Positions 45,523 through 55,024 of a DNA stretch of 61,382 bases are shown here, piece after piece. The translations under genes were made by a program, and so were the position numbers. The notes beneath the pieces are model-generated. The model ran no database searches. It was not told the origin of the DNA and saw only the letters and a list, made by a program, of their open reading frames with translations. How positions within the stretch are numbered: the stretch's first letter is position 1; each line of letters begins with the position of its first letter. This DNA comes from Pedobacter sp. (GTDB lineage Bacteria > Bacteroidota > Bacteroidia > Sphingobacteriales > Sphingobacteriaceae), in the NCBI GenBank assembly GCA_031119475.1, contig JAVHXV010000001.1, positions 1,071,029-1,132,410 on the forward strand. The letters are read 5' to 3'.

Positions 45523-46638
45523 CTATCTTACCGATTGATATGCGCCAACATGTAAAGGTTTTGTCAGTACGATATGCCAAAGGTGGTTTTTTCTCGAGCG
45601 GAAAGAAGCAGCGCTCGCACTGAGATAGTAACGCCACATGCGGTAAAAGGTTTCGTTGTAATCGGCTTTGATGCTGTCCCAGCTTTCTTCAAAATTTTTG
45701 AGCCACGCCAACAAGGTATCATCATAGTCGCTGCCAAAGTTATGCCAGTCTTCGAGCACAAAAAGCCCCTGCCAGGCTTTAGAAAGCTGACTTGCCGATG
45801 GGAGCATTCCGTTTGGAAAAATATATTTATCTATCCAGGGATCTGTAATTTTCGCATCATAGTTGCCGCCAATGGTATGGATGAGAAATATCCCATCTTT
45901 GGTAAGGTTTCTCTCCGCAACTTCCATATAGGTCCTAAAATTACGGTATCCTACGGCCTCTAGCATGGCTATAGACACCACACGATCAAATTCTTCGTTA
46001 ACATCTCGGTAATCTTGTACCCTGATCTCCACCGGCAAATCCCTGGTCACTTCTCTTGCCAAAATTGCCTGTTGTTCTGATATGGTGATGGCCACAACCG
46101 AAACCCCGTACTTTTCTGCGGCATACTTGGCAAATCCGCCCCATCCGCAGCCGATTTCGAGTACCCGCATCCCTTTTTCCAGTTTTAACTTCCGGCAGAT
46201 CAGATCGAGCTTTGCTTCCTGGGCCTCGTCTAGGTTGGCTGCTGTTTGCCAATATCCACAAGAATACATCATGCGCTTGTCCAACATCTTCTCAAAGAGT
46301 TCATTGCCGATATCATAGTGCTTGTAGCCCACCACTTTTGAAAGTTCCTTGGTCTGCCTGTTGTTATACTTGGCTTTCATGTAGTAGATGAAAGTGTTCA
46401 GGTCTTTTGGCATCTTTTTGTCCAAGCGATGGTAGAGTACCCTAAAGAAAAATTCATCAAGTGCTTCACAATCCCACCAACCATCCATGTAGGCCTCTCC
46501 AAATCCAATCGATCCACCACTGATAATCCTATTGTAGAGTTTTGGGTTGTGCACCTGGATATCCCATGGCTGGTTACCGTTCACGGTGATCCCCACTTTA
46601 GAAAAAGTTTCGGAGAAAATTTGGTCGAGAGCTTTCAA
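45523..46638 (-). CDS. cfa: cyclopropane-fatty-acyl-phospholipid synthase
   Basis: 371 residues. It transfers a methylene group from S-adenosylmethionine to cis double bonds of membrane phospholipid acyl chains. Seen: HYDIGNELFEKMLD (108-121), YSCGYW with the conserved Cys127, the SAM site VLEIGCGWGGFAKYAAEKYG (159-178) and VVAITISEQQ. The length fits E. coli Cfa. It is monocistronic, with a good -7 box 23 bp upstream of the start (TACCTTTG, minus strand 46668-46661). There is no linked desaturase or transport gene. Confidence 0.95.
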   Translation of the reverse strand: MKALDQIFSETFSKVGITVNGNQPWDIQVHNPKLYNRIISGGSIGFGEAYMDGWWDCEALDEFFFRVLYHRLDKKMPKDLNTFIYYMKAKYNNRQTKELSKVVGYKHYDIGNELFEKMLDKRMMYSCGYWQTAANLDEAQEAKLDLICRKLKLEKGMRVLEIGCGWGGFAKYAAEKYGVSVVAITISEQQAILAREVTRDLPVEIRVQDYRDVNEEFDRVVSIAMLEAVGYRNFRTYMEVAERNLTKDGIFLIHTIGGNYDAKITDPWIDKYIFPNGMLPSASQLSKAWQGLFVLEDWHNFGSDYDDTLLAWLKNFEESWDSIKADYNETFYRMWRYYLSASAASFRSRKNHLWHIVLTKPLHVGAYQSVR

Positions 46639-46660
46639 GATTTTATGGTTTATGTAGCGA

Positions 46661-46688
46661 CAAAGGTATAAATTCTGGCGCTAAACAA
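46661..46688 (-). promoter_or_regulatory. candidate promoter of cfa
   Basis: On the minus strand TTG (46688-46686), 17 nt, then TACCTTTG (46668-46661), a perfect TAnnTTTG match, with a leader of about 15-20 nt before the ATG at 46638. Confidence 0.55.
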
Positions 46689-46706
46689 CTAAGTTGATAG
46701 CCCTAA

Positions 46707-46736
46707 AAAAAGCCACTCATTTCTGAATGGCTTTTT
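46707..46736 (-). terminator. terminator after the frameshifted lipoprotein gene
   Basis: AAAAAGCCA (46707-46715) pairs with TGGCTTTTT (46728-46736) around a 12-nt loop. On the minus strand the right arm is read first and the structure ends in a T run. Confidence 0.75.
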
Positions 46737-46840
46737 CTTATCCGATAAGTCAACTAAAAACTATAAACTGATAACTAATATGTACCCGAAGGACTACAAG
46801 GAAGAAACATCCTAAAAATCGGTAGCCATTTTATAGCTTG

Positions 46841-47568
46841 CTATATCCCTACTTTACGGTAGTTTTTCAAAGTCAAATGCTTAAAATTAATATTTCCAGC
46901 TGAAAATTCTTTACCATTTAGTGTGTAGATCAGGTTTTGGCCCTTAAAACTAAATCCAGCACGCGTTACGCCACCGCCTTTGACCCACTTAAGCTTTTCG
47001 CTACCTGATTTTTGCATCATGAAAAGCCTGATCACATACACACCACTGGTTTTGTTAGGATTGATTATTCTCTTCAATGAGGTAGGATGATCAATGCGAT
47101 TACTCACAAAAGCACCAATGTCTGTGAGGCCAAAATTTCGCAAGCTCTCCTTATTCAGCGTCATGGTGTCGGGAGGAACCATTAGTTTATAAGATCTTAT
47201 CACAGCACCTGTTGAATCTAAAAAGTTATAGAATCACCAGAAAAGTTGATCGCTAGTTCGAGTGGACGATTGGTATTGTTTTCTATTTGTGTCCAAAATA
47301 TAGCCTTAACATATTTTTTCCCATTCGGAGCAGTATACCATTCACCCTTAGGAAAGCTGTTTTTAATAACCAGCGTATTACCGATGCTATCAATATACTC
47401 GTACATCGTATGATAACCTGTGTAAGATATAGTTGAGGTTGCCTTATCATTTTTTGAGGTTTTAGCATCATTTTTTGACTGCTGACCACAAGACATCATA
47501 ACGATAAAGACCAACATTAAAGTAGAGATGGAGAAGCCTTTCATATTTTCTAAATTTAGCTGCAGCAA
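46841..47568 (-). pseudogene. lipoprotein gene split by a frameshift at a homopolymer
   Basis: Two open frames join into one protein. The first (47568-47218) begins MLQLNLENMKGFSIST (an alternative start MKGFSIS at 47544) with lipobox VMMSC and runs to ELAINFSGDSITF before a TAG at 47220-47218. The second (read through to 46841) continues LDSTGAVIRSYKLMVPPDT and ends KNYRKVGI. One extra T in the run of five just before the stop would restore a continuous lipoprotein of about 240 residues. Either a true mutation, a slippage-controlled gene or a sequencing error. The family is not recognised; it is probably a surface or periplasmic lipoprotein. Monocistronic, followed by a terminator. Confidence 0.75.
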
Positions 47569-48103
47569 ACCTACCTCAATGCCTTAATAATGAAGCATTC
47601 AGCATGTAAAAAAACATGTAAATAGTGTAAAAACTTGGATGTGGCCGTTCACTCCAGCTTGTAGTTGCGCCCCAGACTCCGCGGCAGCTCATTTGGAGTC
47701 ATTTGTTAACCGTCAACTGTTAACTGGCAACCGCTCCGCAGGAGCTCTTTTGGAGTTAACTGCGCCGCAGGCGTCCCTTCGGGAGTAACTGTCAACTCGC
47801 AACTCATAACTCATAACTCCGAACTAACACTCAAATACCATTCAGGCATTAAGGAAAGTCATTGGGATATCAAGCCATTGGGTCATTAGCTATTGGGTCA
47901 TTATTCATTAAGTCATTAAAGAATTTCGGCTAAGTCCCAACGGAAATCCTTCAACTCTTGTTCGTACCTGCTTCTTACCAGATCCGAGATTAATATGAAC
48001 TTTACAGGGACATTACCCGGATATATTCCAGTTAATCTACCGATTTGTTAATTAACGATATTAATAATATGTATAGTACTTTATCTAATTGTTATATTTA
48101 TAA
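47569..48103. other. 535-bp non-coding gap with degenerate word repeats
   Basis: 47690-47830 is built of decayed repeats of two kinds: AACTGTTAACTGGCAAC-like words, and a GC-rich hairpin word GCTCCGCAGGAGCT followed by TTTGGAGT, repeated as GCGCCGCAGGCGTC. 47870-47920 has tcattaggtcatt-like words. The last 60 bp before the HEPN-like gene are very AT-rich. No gene is seen. Confidence 0.6.
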
Positions 48104-49303
48104 ATGAAACTAACAGATTTTTTGCTACAAAAATGGCTTCTTGTACCCGAAGACTACCTAATTACACTTGGGGACAGGGTTAGAGAAAGATCTACTATTG
48201 CAACAATTTATGTCAAGCCGCTTTGGAAGAAAACACCAATTGTTAAAAAAGTGCTGGCAATTCTTACCAAGTCATGGAAACCCTCTGAAGAAGTAATGCA
48301 AAAAGAAGCCGAACTGATTTTCTCAAAAATTTTTGGTGGCATCAATGATTATGGACCAGTAATTAGCAAATTAATGCAATGGCATCAAACACAACATTGG
48401 GAAATTCAGCATGTGACAGAAACAGATCGCGAAAAAGCCCGTGGACTTGATACTATGACAATAATGAATCAAATGCAGATGAATAGACTTGACTCTCCAC
48501 TACTTAAACTTAACCTTGCCAAACGTGTACCACTCATGTGCACGCTAACACAGGGAATGGTTGCAAAGATTCCTGTGTGCGCAATGCAATATCACTTGGA
48601 CATAGATTCTCTGTTCGCATTCGATAGTATTCGTAAGGCCAATCATCAAAATGCTGAGGAGCTTATTGCGTACATCTACGAGATCATATTCATACAACAC
48701 AAAATATTTGACAGTCTTTTAACCTATCTTAAGCTTTATCAAGAGATAATGGGTAAAAAGCAGGATTCATCAATGCTGGTGGCAGAGTTCAAAACGATCA
48801 AGGAAGCTGATATCATTTTTACCTATCTCAAAGCGTCGATTGAGAAGACTGTGGCATTATTGGCAGCAATTTTTAATATAAAGAAGTTAGATGAGAAGAA
48901 GACACATAAACAGCGTTTAGGACAATTGAACCGAGAACTTCCAGAATTTGTAAAGGATGTTCCATACTTTGGGTTTGTCTGGAAATTTATAAGTTCTGAA
49001 AACCTTGATGAACTCAACAAGTACAGAACCGGTTTATTACATAAACGAGGAATTTCAGATTTACAGCCACATTCATATGTTGGTATGAAGCCTAATGACC
49101 TCCCCTTAATGAAAGTTTACAATGTTTTGCATGAACAACATAGCATCAATACAGCAGTTTTGCTTGGAGTATTAGCGCTTTTAACTGACGAGTTGGTAAA
49201 ATTGGATAGACCGACAATTTTGCCTTGGGACATTCCTAGACCTAATAAGAATGAAGTCCCAGACGGATTTTTTGAATCTATGTTTGATCAGGAATTATCT
49301 TAG
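48104..49303 (+). CDS. orphan protein with HEPN-like R-x4-H motif
   Basis: 399 residues, all-helical in appearance, with no signal peptide or membrane helix. Near the C-terminus the sequence ELNKYRTGLLHKRGI contains Arg308-x4-His313, the arrangement of the HEPN ribonuclease motif, inside helices (LPEFVKDVPYFGFVWKFI before, INTAVLLGVLALLTDELVKL after). HEPN proteins include toxins and abortive-infection RNases. The family-level match is mine by motif only. The gene is more AT-rich than its neighbours, stands alone with its own terminator and lies 240 bp from a tRNA gene, which fits acquired defence cargo (inference). It could also be a non-catalytic HEPN relative. Confidence 0.65.
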   Translation: MKLTDFLLQKWLLVPEDYLITLGDRVRERSTIATIYVKPLWKKTPIVKKVLAILTKSWKPSEEVMQKEAELIFSKIFGGINDYGPVISKLMQWHQTQHWEIQHVTETDREKARGLDTMTIMNQMQMNRLDSPLLKLNLAKRVPLMCTLTQGMVAKIPVCAMQYHLDIDSLFAFDSIRKANHQNAEELIAYIYEIIFIQHKIFDSLLTYLKLYQEIMGKKQDSSMLVAEFKTIKEADIIFTYLKASIEKTVALLAAIFNIKKLDEKKTHKQRLGQLNRELPEFVKDVPYFGFVWKFISSENLDELNKYRTGLLHKRGISDLQPHSYVGMKPNDLPLMKVYNVLHEQHSINTAVLLGVLALLTDELVKLDRPTILPWDIPRPNKNEVPDGFFESMFDQELS

Positions 49304-49404
49304 CTCCTATTGCAAAAAAGCTAACAAAATGGTAGATTAAAGTAATGAGAAATTCTTAACCTCATGGACGAATCTGTAGAGATCCCCAAACTAGCGCAAG
49401 TCTT

Positions 49405-49430
49405 AAGCACAGCTTGACTTGTGCTTTTTT
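49405..49430 (+). terminator. terminator after the HEPN-like gene
   Basis: AAGCACA (49405-49411) pairs with TGTGCTT (49420-49426) around an 8-nt loop, followed by a T run to 49430. Confidence 0.75.
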
Positions 49431-49460
49431 AAAAAAACCTAAGCATAAAATATGAAACAA

Positions 49461-49490
49461 AAAAAGCCACTCCTTACTGAATGGCTTTTT
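49461..49490 (-). terminator. terminator after tRNA-Arg
   Basis: AAAAAGCCA (49461-49469) pairs with TGGCTTTTT (49482-49490) around 12 nt. Stem and loop are closely similar to the terminator at 46707-46736. Confidence 0.75.
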
Positions 49491-49541
49491 ATTTCGAAAA
49501 ATCAACTGCTAACTAAAAACTGTTAACTGCTAACTAGAAAG

Positions 49542-49615
49542 TACCCCCAACAGGATTCGAACCTGTGACCTACGGTTTAGAAAACCGGTGCTCTATCCAG
49601 CTGAGCTATGGAGGC
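49542..49615 (-). tRNA. tRNA-Arg (anticodon TCT)
   Basis: 74 nt. Acceptor strand GCCTCCA (with two G-U pairs to TGGGGGT), D arm AGCTCAGCTGGATAGAGC, anticodon loop TTTCTAA reading TCT, T arm ACAGGTTCGAATCCTGT, discriminator A. The CCA end is not encoded. A perfect -7 box (TATCTTTG, minus strand 49663-49656) lies 41 bp upstream. Confidence 0.95.
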
Positions 49616-51081
<1,466 letters not shown>

Positions 51082-51380
51082 GAGTGTTGGGTATCAGGTA
51101 TCAAGTATCGGGTATCAAGCATCGGGTATTGGGAAATGAGGCCGACCTGATGGTGCAAGATAAGAAAAAGATAAACTTATACGAACAATTATCTTGTAAA
51201 ATGTATAGTCGTTAACGTACACGTATCAGTTAGCAGTTAGCAGTTAGCAGTTAGCAGTTAGCAGTTAGAAGTTAGCAGTCTCAGTTCATAGTTGTCAGTT
51301 AGAATTGGACTCTTGGACTTCTGGACCCTTTGGACTTATCGTTCTTCGGACTTTCGGACTTTCGGTCTCCCGACTTCCAA
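51082..51380. other. non-coding gap between uxuA and MaoC genes
   Basis: 299 bp. Near the uxuA start are GTATCAGGTATCAAGTATCG-like words (51088-51130). The CAGTTAG array is at 51227-51275 and GGACTT-type words at 51304-51380. No gene. Confidence 0.6.
51227..51275. repeat. heptanucleotide repeat CAGTTAG x6 plus one variant
   Basis: Six exact CAGTTAG units (51227-51268) and one AAGTTAG (51269-51275), in the gap upstream of uxuA and downstream of the MaoC gene. Confidence 0.95.
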
Positions 51381-51839
51381 CTACATAAAATGATAAAGAA
51401 ACAATACATCGCCCGTAAACGCTGGTTTGGCCTGGTCCTTAATTTCTAAGGTAACCTCAATGGTAACTTTGGTAATTCCGCGCAAGTTGAGTATATTTTT
51501 CAATTTTGCTTTTAACCGTACTTCGCTATCCACCACCACCGCCTGTCCAAATTTAAGGCTCTCAATGCCATAGTTGATTTCCATTTTCAGGTTGCGGATG
51601 GACGCAATCTCCTTCCACAGGTATGGAATGAGCGACAAGGTCAGGTAGCCATGGGCTATGGTAGCCTTAAACGGACTTTCTTCGGCAGCCCGCTCTGCAT
51701 CGATATGGATCCATTGATGGTCAAGTGTCGCATCGGCAAATTGTCCAATTTGCGCCTGATCGATCTTGTGCCATCCAGAAACGCCCAATTCCTTTCCAAG
51801 GTGGACTTCAAATTCTTCAAAACTTCCAATAGTAAGCAT
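51381..51839 (-). CDS. MaoC-family (R)-hydratase
   Basis: 152 residues, a single hot-dog domain. The catalytic pattern is seen in IGQFADATLDHQWIHID (Asp and His of the hydratase-2 motif) and KATIAHGYLTLSLIPYL. Such enzymes hydrate enoyl-CoA to (R)-3-hydroxyacyl-CoA. It starts 120 bp from the stop of the upstream gene, and no other fatty-acid gene is near, so the pathway is open. Confidence 0.9.
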   Translation of the reverse strand: MLTIGSFEEFEVHLGKELGVSGWHKIDQAQIGQFADATLDHQWIHIDAERAAEESPFKATIAHGYLTLSLIPYLWKEIASIRNLKMEINYGIESLKFGQAVVVDSEVRLKAKLKNILNLRGITKVTIEVTLEIKDQAKPAFTGDVLFLYHFM

Positions 51840-51959
51840 AGAGGTTGGGTTAATTAAGGATAAGAGATTAAGGACTAAAGAACAAAGATCACAGACAAAA
51901 GATTATAGACAAAAGATCATAGACAAAAGAACAGTAAGCTATAGACTATGAACTAGCAA

Positions 51960-52433
51960 CTATAAACTATGAACTATACTCTTCAGATCTGCCGGTGAAT
52001 AATTTACGGATTTCAATGTCTTGTGGTCGCCGTTTCTGTAGACCAGGAACAAAGAATCGATTTCTTTGTAATAAGCATCTACATTACCGGTATTTTTATA
52101 GTGCGCAATGGTGGCTTCGGCCTCTTCACGCGTTTTGCAGGCCTTGCTCATGTTAGAGCGGTGCACTTCATCAAAAAGCGTTTTGAACTGCTTTCCCAAT
52201 CCGAATTCAAGTATGGCCCCTGCCAGCACATATTGCAGGTCGCAGAGCGCATCGGCAATCTCAACCATATTGCCATCATCAACCGCCTCTTGTAGCTCTT
52301 TCAATTCTTCTGACAAAAGTTCGATACGCAACTGGCATCGCTCTTTCGTAGGTATGGTCGCAGTTTCTAAAATCGGGTGTTTAAAGGTCTTGTGAAATTC
52401 AGCAACTTGGCTCAGTGCTTTTACATCTTCCAT
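51960..52433 (-). CDS. MazG-like / phosphoribosyl-ATP pyrophosphohydrolase-like protein
   Basis: 157 residues, all-alpha NTP pyrophosphohydrolase. The metal motif is seen in RIELLSEELKELQEAVDDGNMVEIADALCDLQYVLAGAI (the E-x2-E...E-x2-D spacing). Likely hydrolyses a nucleotide triphosphate to the monophosphate for house-cleaning. The last residues SIVHSL and the stop are encoded by ATAGTTCATAGTTTATAG-like word repeats that continue into the gap. Confidence 0.88.
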   Translation of the reverse strand: MEDVKALSQVAEFHKTFKHPILETATIPTKERCQLRIELLSEELKELQEAVDDGNMVEIADALCDLQYVLAGAILEFGLGKQFKTLFDEVHRSNMSKACKTREEAEATIAHYKNTGNVDAYYKEIDSLFLVYRNGDHKTLKSVNYSPADLKSIVHSL

Positions 52434-52678
52434 TTTCTTAGCGTTTTAATGCACTAAGTTTAGATATTTTATAATGATGGACAAATTTTCTTATCAACAC
52501 TTACAAAGTTGAAGGTTCAAGGTTTAAAGTTTTCCCGAAGGGATGCCTTTGGCAAAGATTCAAGGTTGAAGCGTAAAGCGGAAAGCGGAAAGCGATAGGC
52601 GATAGGCGACAAGCGCAAGGTTGCGGCGCAGGCGTCCCGTCTTTTGTCTTTGATCTTTTGTCTTTCTACTTGCTCTAA

Positions 52679-53584
52679 CTACTTTCTACTTGATACTTGA
52701 TACTTGATACTTTTTACTTCCCTCATCACCTCCTCCACCTTGTCGGCCAAAATGATATCGCCTCCCGCCGCAATAATGTCGCGATAGGCCTGCTTTCTCA
52801 AATTTGCGTCTTTTTCCTTTTCTACCACAGTTGCAGTATACACAATTGACATGATGCCCTTACTGTGCAGCAGATCATAAAATTCCCTGGTTTTTGGCTG
52901 ACTGACATAAGCAATGATGTTTTTCCAAGGGATACCGGATTGCTCGACCATTTTCAGCTGTTCTGCATTTTTGATGTAGATTTCGAGCATCAGTTCTGGG
53001 TTGAGCCGGTGATAAGCCTTCGCATCAGGCAGTTCAAATGCCGACAGGATAACCTGTGCTTCTGCTTTCCACTTCTTCAGCTTATCAACCATCATTGAAA
53101 GTGGCACATTTTTTCGATCCAACAGGAGGATACATTTCCCTCTCGCCCACCTGATCACCGCTTCCAGACTGGGGATCTGATGATCGGTCAGCTTGCCCTG
53201 CGCATCCTTTAACCTCAATTGTTGAAGCTCTTTCCAGGTATAATCTTCAATCTTCCCCTTTCCATTGGTCGTTCGCTCTAAAGTAGGATCGTGCATAATG
53301 ACGATGACACTATCCTTTGTTAACCTTGGATCGATTTCCAGAAACTGAGTAGTCATTTTTACGGTATGTGCAAAAGTAGCGAGACAGTTTTCTGGCAGGC
53401 CTGCCACCGTACCACCCCGATGTGCAATGAGCAACGGATCTCTTCCAGGCCGATAGCTGAAAAAACGCTGAAGTTCCTGTACGTTTTTAATCTGCCCCAA
53501 GTTTTGTTGTGCAGCACCAGATAGGCCGCATAACATCATTACAAATACAATAAGAACGGATTGACGTTGCACGGTCCTAGTCAT
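52679..53584 (-). CDS. glycerophosphodiester phosphodiesterase, secreted
   Basis: 301 residues from the ATG at 53584; an in-frame ATG at 53653 is less likely since residues 24 onward form the signal peptide (MTRTVQRQSVLIVFVMMLCG). Catalytic motifs: LIAHRGG, FLEIDPRLTKDSVIVIMHDPTLERTT and ILLLDRK. It cleaves glycerophosphodiesters to glycerol-3-phosphate and an alcohol in the periplasm. The start overlaps the MFS gene stop by 8 bp, so the two are coupled. The C-terminal SIKYQVSSRK is encoded by an ACTTGATACTTGATA-like repeat. Confidence 0.92.
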   Translation of the reverse strand: MTRTVQRQSVLIVFVMMLCGLSGAAQQNLGQIKNVQELQRFFSYRPGRDPLLIAHRGGTVAGLPENCLATFAHTVKMTTQFLEIDPRLTKDSVIVIMHDPTLERTTNGKGKIEDYTWKELQQLRLKDAQGKLTDHQIPSLEAVIRWARGKCILLLDRKNVPLSMMVDKLKKWKAEAQVILSAFELPDAKAYHRLNPELMLEIYIKNAEQLKMVEQSGIPWKNIIAYVSQPKTREFYDLLHSKGIMSIVYTATVVEKEKDANLRKQAYRDIIAAGGDIILADKVEEVMREVKSIKYQVSSRK

Positions 53585-54845
53585 TTTCTGCCACTGCGGG
53601 GCCCAAGGTTTTGGCACCATTGGGAAGGGTGATAAATTTGGTGAGGATTGCACTCACTAGGTAAAGGAATGCCAAAATCCATACCACGCCCTCGCTCCCG
53701 ATGGAACCGATGAAGAGCCAAACGATGAGCGGGCCGGTAAAAGTGGCCAGTCCGGCACCAAGATTTAGTACCGACATGGCCGCACCTTTATCTTCTTTAA
53801 CCAATGATGGAACCAGTGCAGATAGAGGCACATATCCGGCCAACAACCCGCCCCATAATATCCCACAAAGCATGACCAGCCAATAACTGTCGTTAAAAAT
53901 AACAGGCGAATAATAGAGCAGCAGCGTAGCCAGCATACAGCCAATTCCACCGAACCAGAGCACGGTATTTCTCCAACCTACAATGTCTCCCACAAAACCG
54001 AAAAATAAGTTAAAGGCAATATTGGCCAACCAAATTGTTCCCCAGATCTGTAGCCATTCAGATTGGCTAAAACCACGTCCAATCAAATAGATGCCCAAAA
54101 AAGCATAGAATGCCGACTGTGATGTCGTATTGATGATCCGCACAATACCGCCCATCAGCACCTTAGGTTCTTTTTTCATGATCACCAATCCTTTTTTTAG
54201 TTCTGCAGCCTTGCTGTTGCCTTCGAGCACGGTATTGGTCTTAAATTTATCCTTGTTCAGCACCAAAGCGAAAAGTGCTCCGATCAATACCCATAGCACG
54301 GCACTGTATAACGTATTTTGCTCGCCAAGGTTCTTGATGGCCCAGATGGAGTAATAGGCGCCAAAAACATTCAGTCCGCCGGTAAACGCGAACCAAAACC
54401 ATCCAACCGCTGTTCCCAATTTATTTTGCGCACTTCTATAATTGATCCACACCAAAAAAGAATAGGCGAAGAAAGGATAACCAAAGCCCCTGATGGCATA
54501 AGTAATGAGCATGATGGGATAGTTCAGGTTTTCGATGCCCAGTCCGGCAAAGCCCAAGGTTCCGATAATGTAGATCAATAATCCCATAATCATTGTCTTC
54601 CGTGGGCCATAAGCCTCGGTAAGCACTCCAGAAAACCAGGATGCGATGGCTACGGTAATGCCGTAAGCGGTAAATAAAAGCGCAATGTCTTCTGCCCCCA
54701 TCCCCCGCTTGTCCAAATAAGGAGCGAGCCAGCCCAATTCGAGCCCATCGCCCATCATAAAAATCAAAATGCCCAAGTAGCCCCAGGCCAGGTGCCTTGG
54801 TAAGCCCATCCTGCTCAGCAGGGAATTGTCGTTTGTTAATGCCAT
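53577..54845 (-). CDS. MFS transporter, RbtT/DalT/CsbX sugar-polyol family
   Basis: 422 residues with about twelve membrane helices. The opening LPRHLAWGYLGILIFMMGDGLELGWLAPYLDKRGMGAEDIALLFTAYG matches the pentitol/CsbX branch, and GPRKTMIMGLLIYIIGTLG is the MFS loop motif. Likely imports a polyol, sugar or sugar-phosphate derivative; the overlap with the glycerophosphodiesterase makes glycerol-type products possible. Directly upstream of its start (6 bp) is a TTGG x6 repeat. Confidence 0.9.
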   Translation of the reverse strand: MALTNDNSLLSRMGLPRHLAWGYLGILIFMMGDGLELGWLAPYLDKRGMGAEDIALLFTAYGITVAIASWFSGVLTEAYGPRKTMIMGLLIYIIGTLGFAGLGIENLNYPIMLITYAIRGFGYPFFAYSFLVWINYRSAQNKLGTAVGWFWFAFTGGLNVFGAYYSIWAIKNLGEQNTLYSAVLWVLIGALFALVLNKDKFKTNTVLEGNSKAAELKKGLVIMKKEPKVLMGGIVRIINTTSQSAFYAFLGIYLIGRGFSQSEWLQIWGTIWLANIAFNLFFGFVGDIVGWRNTVLWFGGIGCMLATLLLYYSPVIFNDSYWLVMLCGILWGGLLAGYVPLSALVPSLVKEDKGAAMSVLNLGAGLATFTGPLIVWLFIGSIGSEGVVWILAFLYLVSAILTKFITLPNGAKTLGPAVAEND

Positions 54846-55024
54846 TGTTAGTTGGTTGGTTGGTTGGTTGGTTGGTTAGTTGTTTAGTTTTTTGGTTAAT
54901 ATTATCGCTTCGCGGATGATTACACCGATTAGGATGATTTCACAGATAACTTATCAAGCATTCTGTCTTTTTACTTTATACTTTATACTTTTTACTTTAA
55001 CTCATCCTAACTTACAAACTCTAC
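54846..55024. promoter_or_regulatory. upstream region of the MFS-GDPD operon
   Basis: 179 bp. TTGG x6 (54852-54875) sits 6 bp from the ATG, so the leader and any ribosome-binding site lie in or beyond the repeat. ACTTTATACTTTATACTT words stand at 54969-55000 next to the hydrolase stop. No clear promoter box. Confidence 0.45.
54852..54875. repeat. tetranucleotide repeat TTGG x6 just upstream of the MFS start
   Basis: Six perfect TTGG units (CCAA on the coding strand) end 6 bp before the ATG at 54845. Unit gain or loss would change the spacing between promoter or ribosome site and start. Confidence 0.95.
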
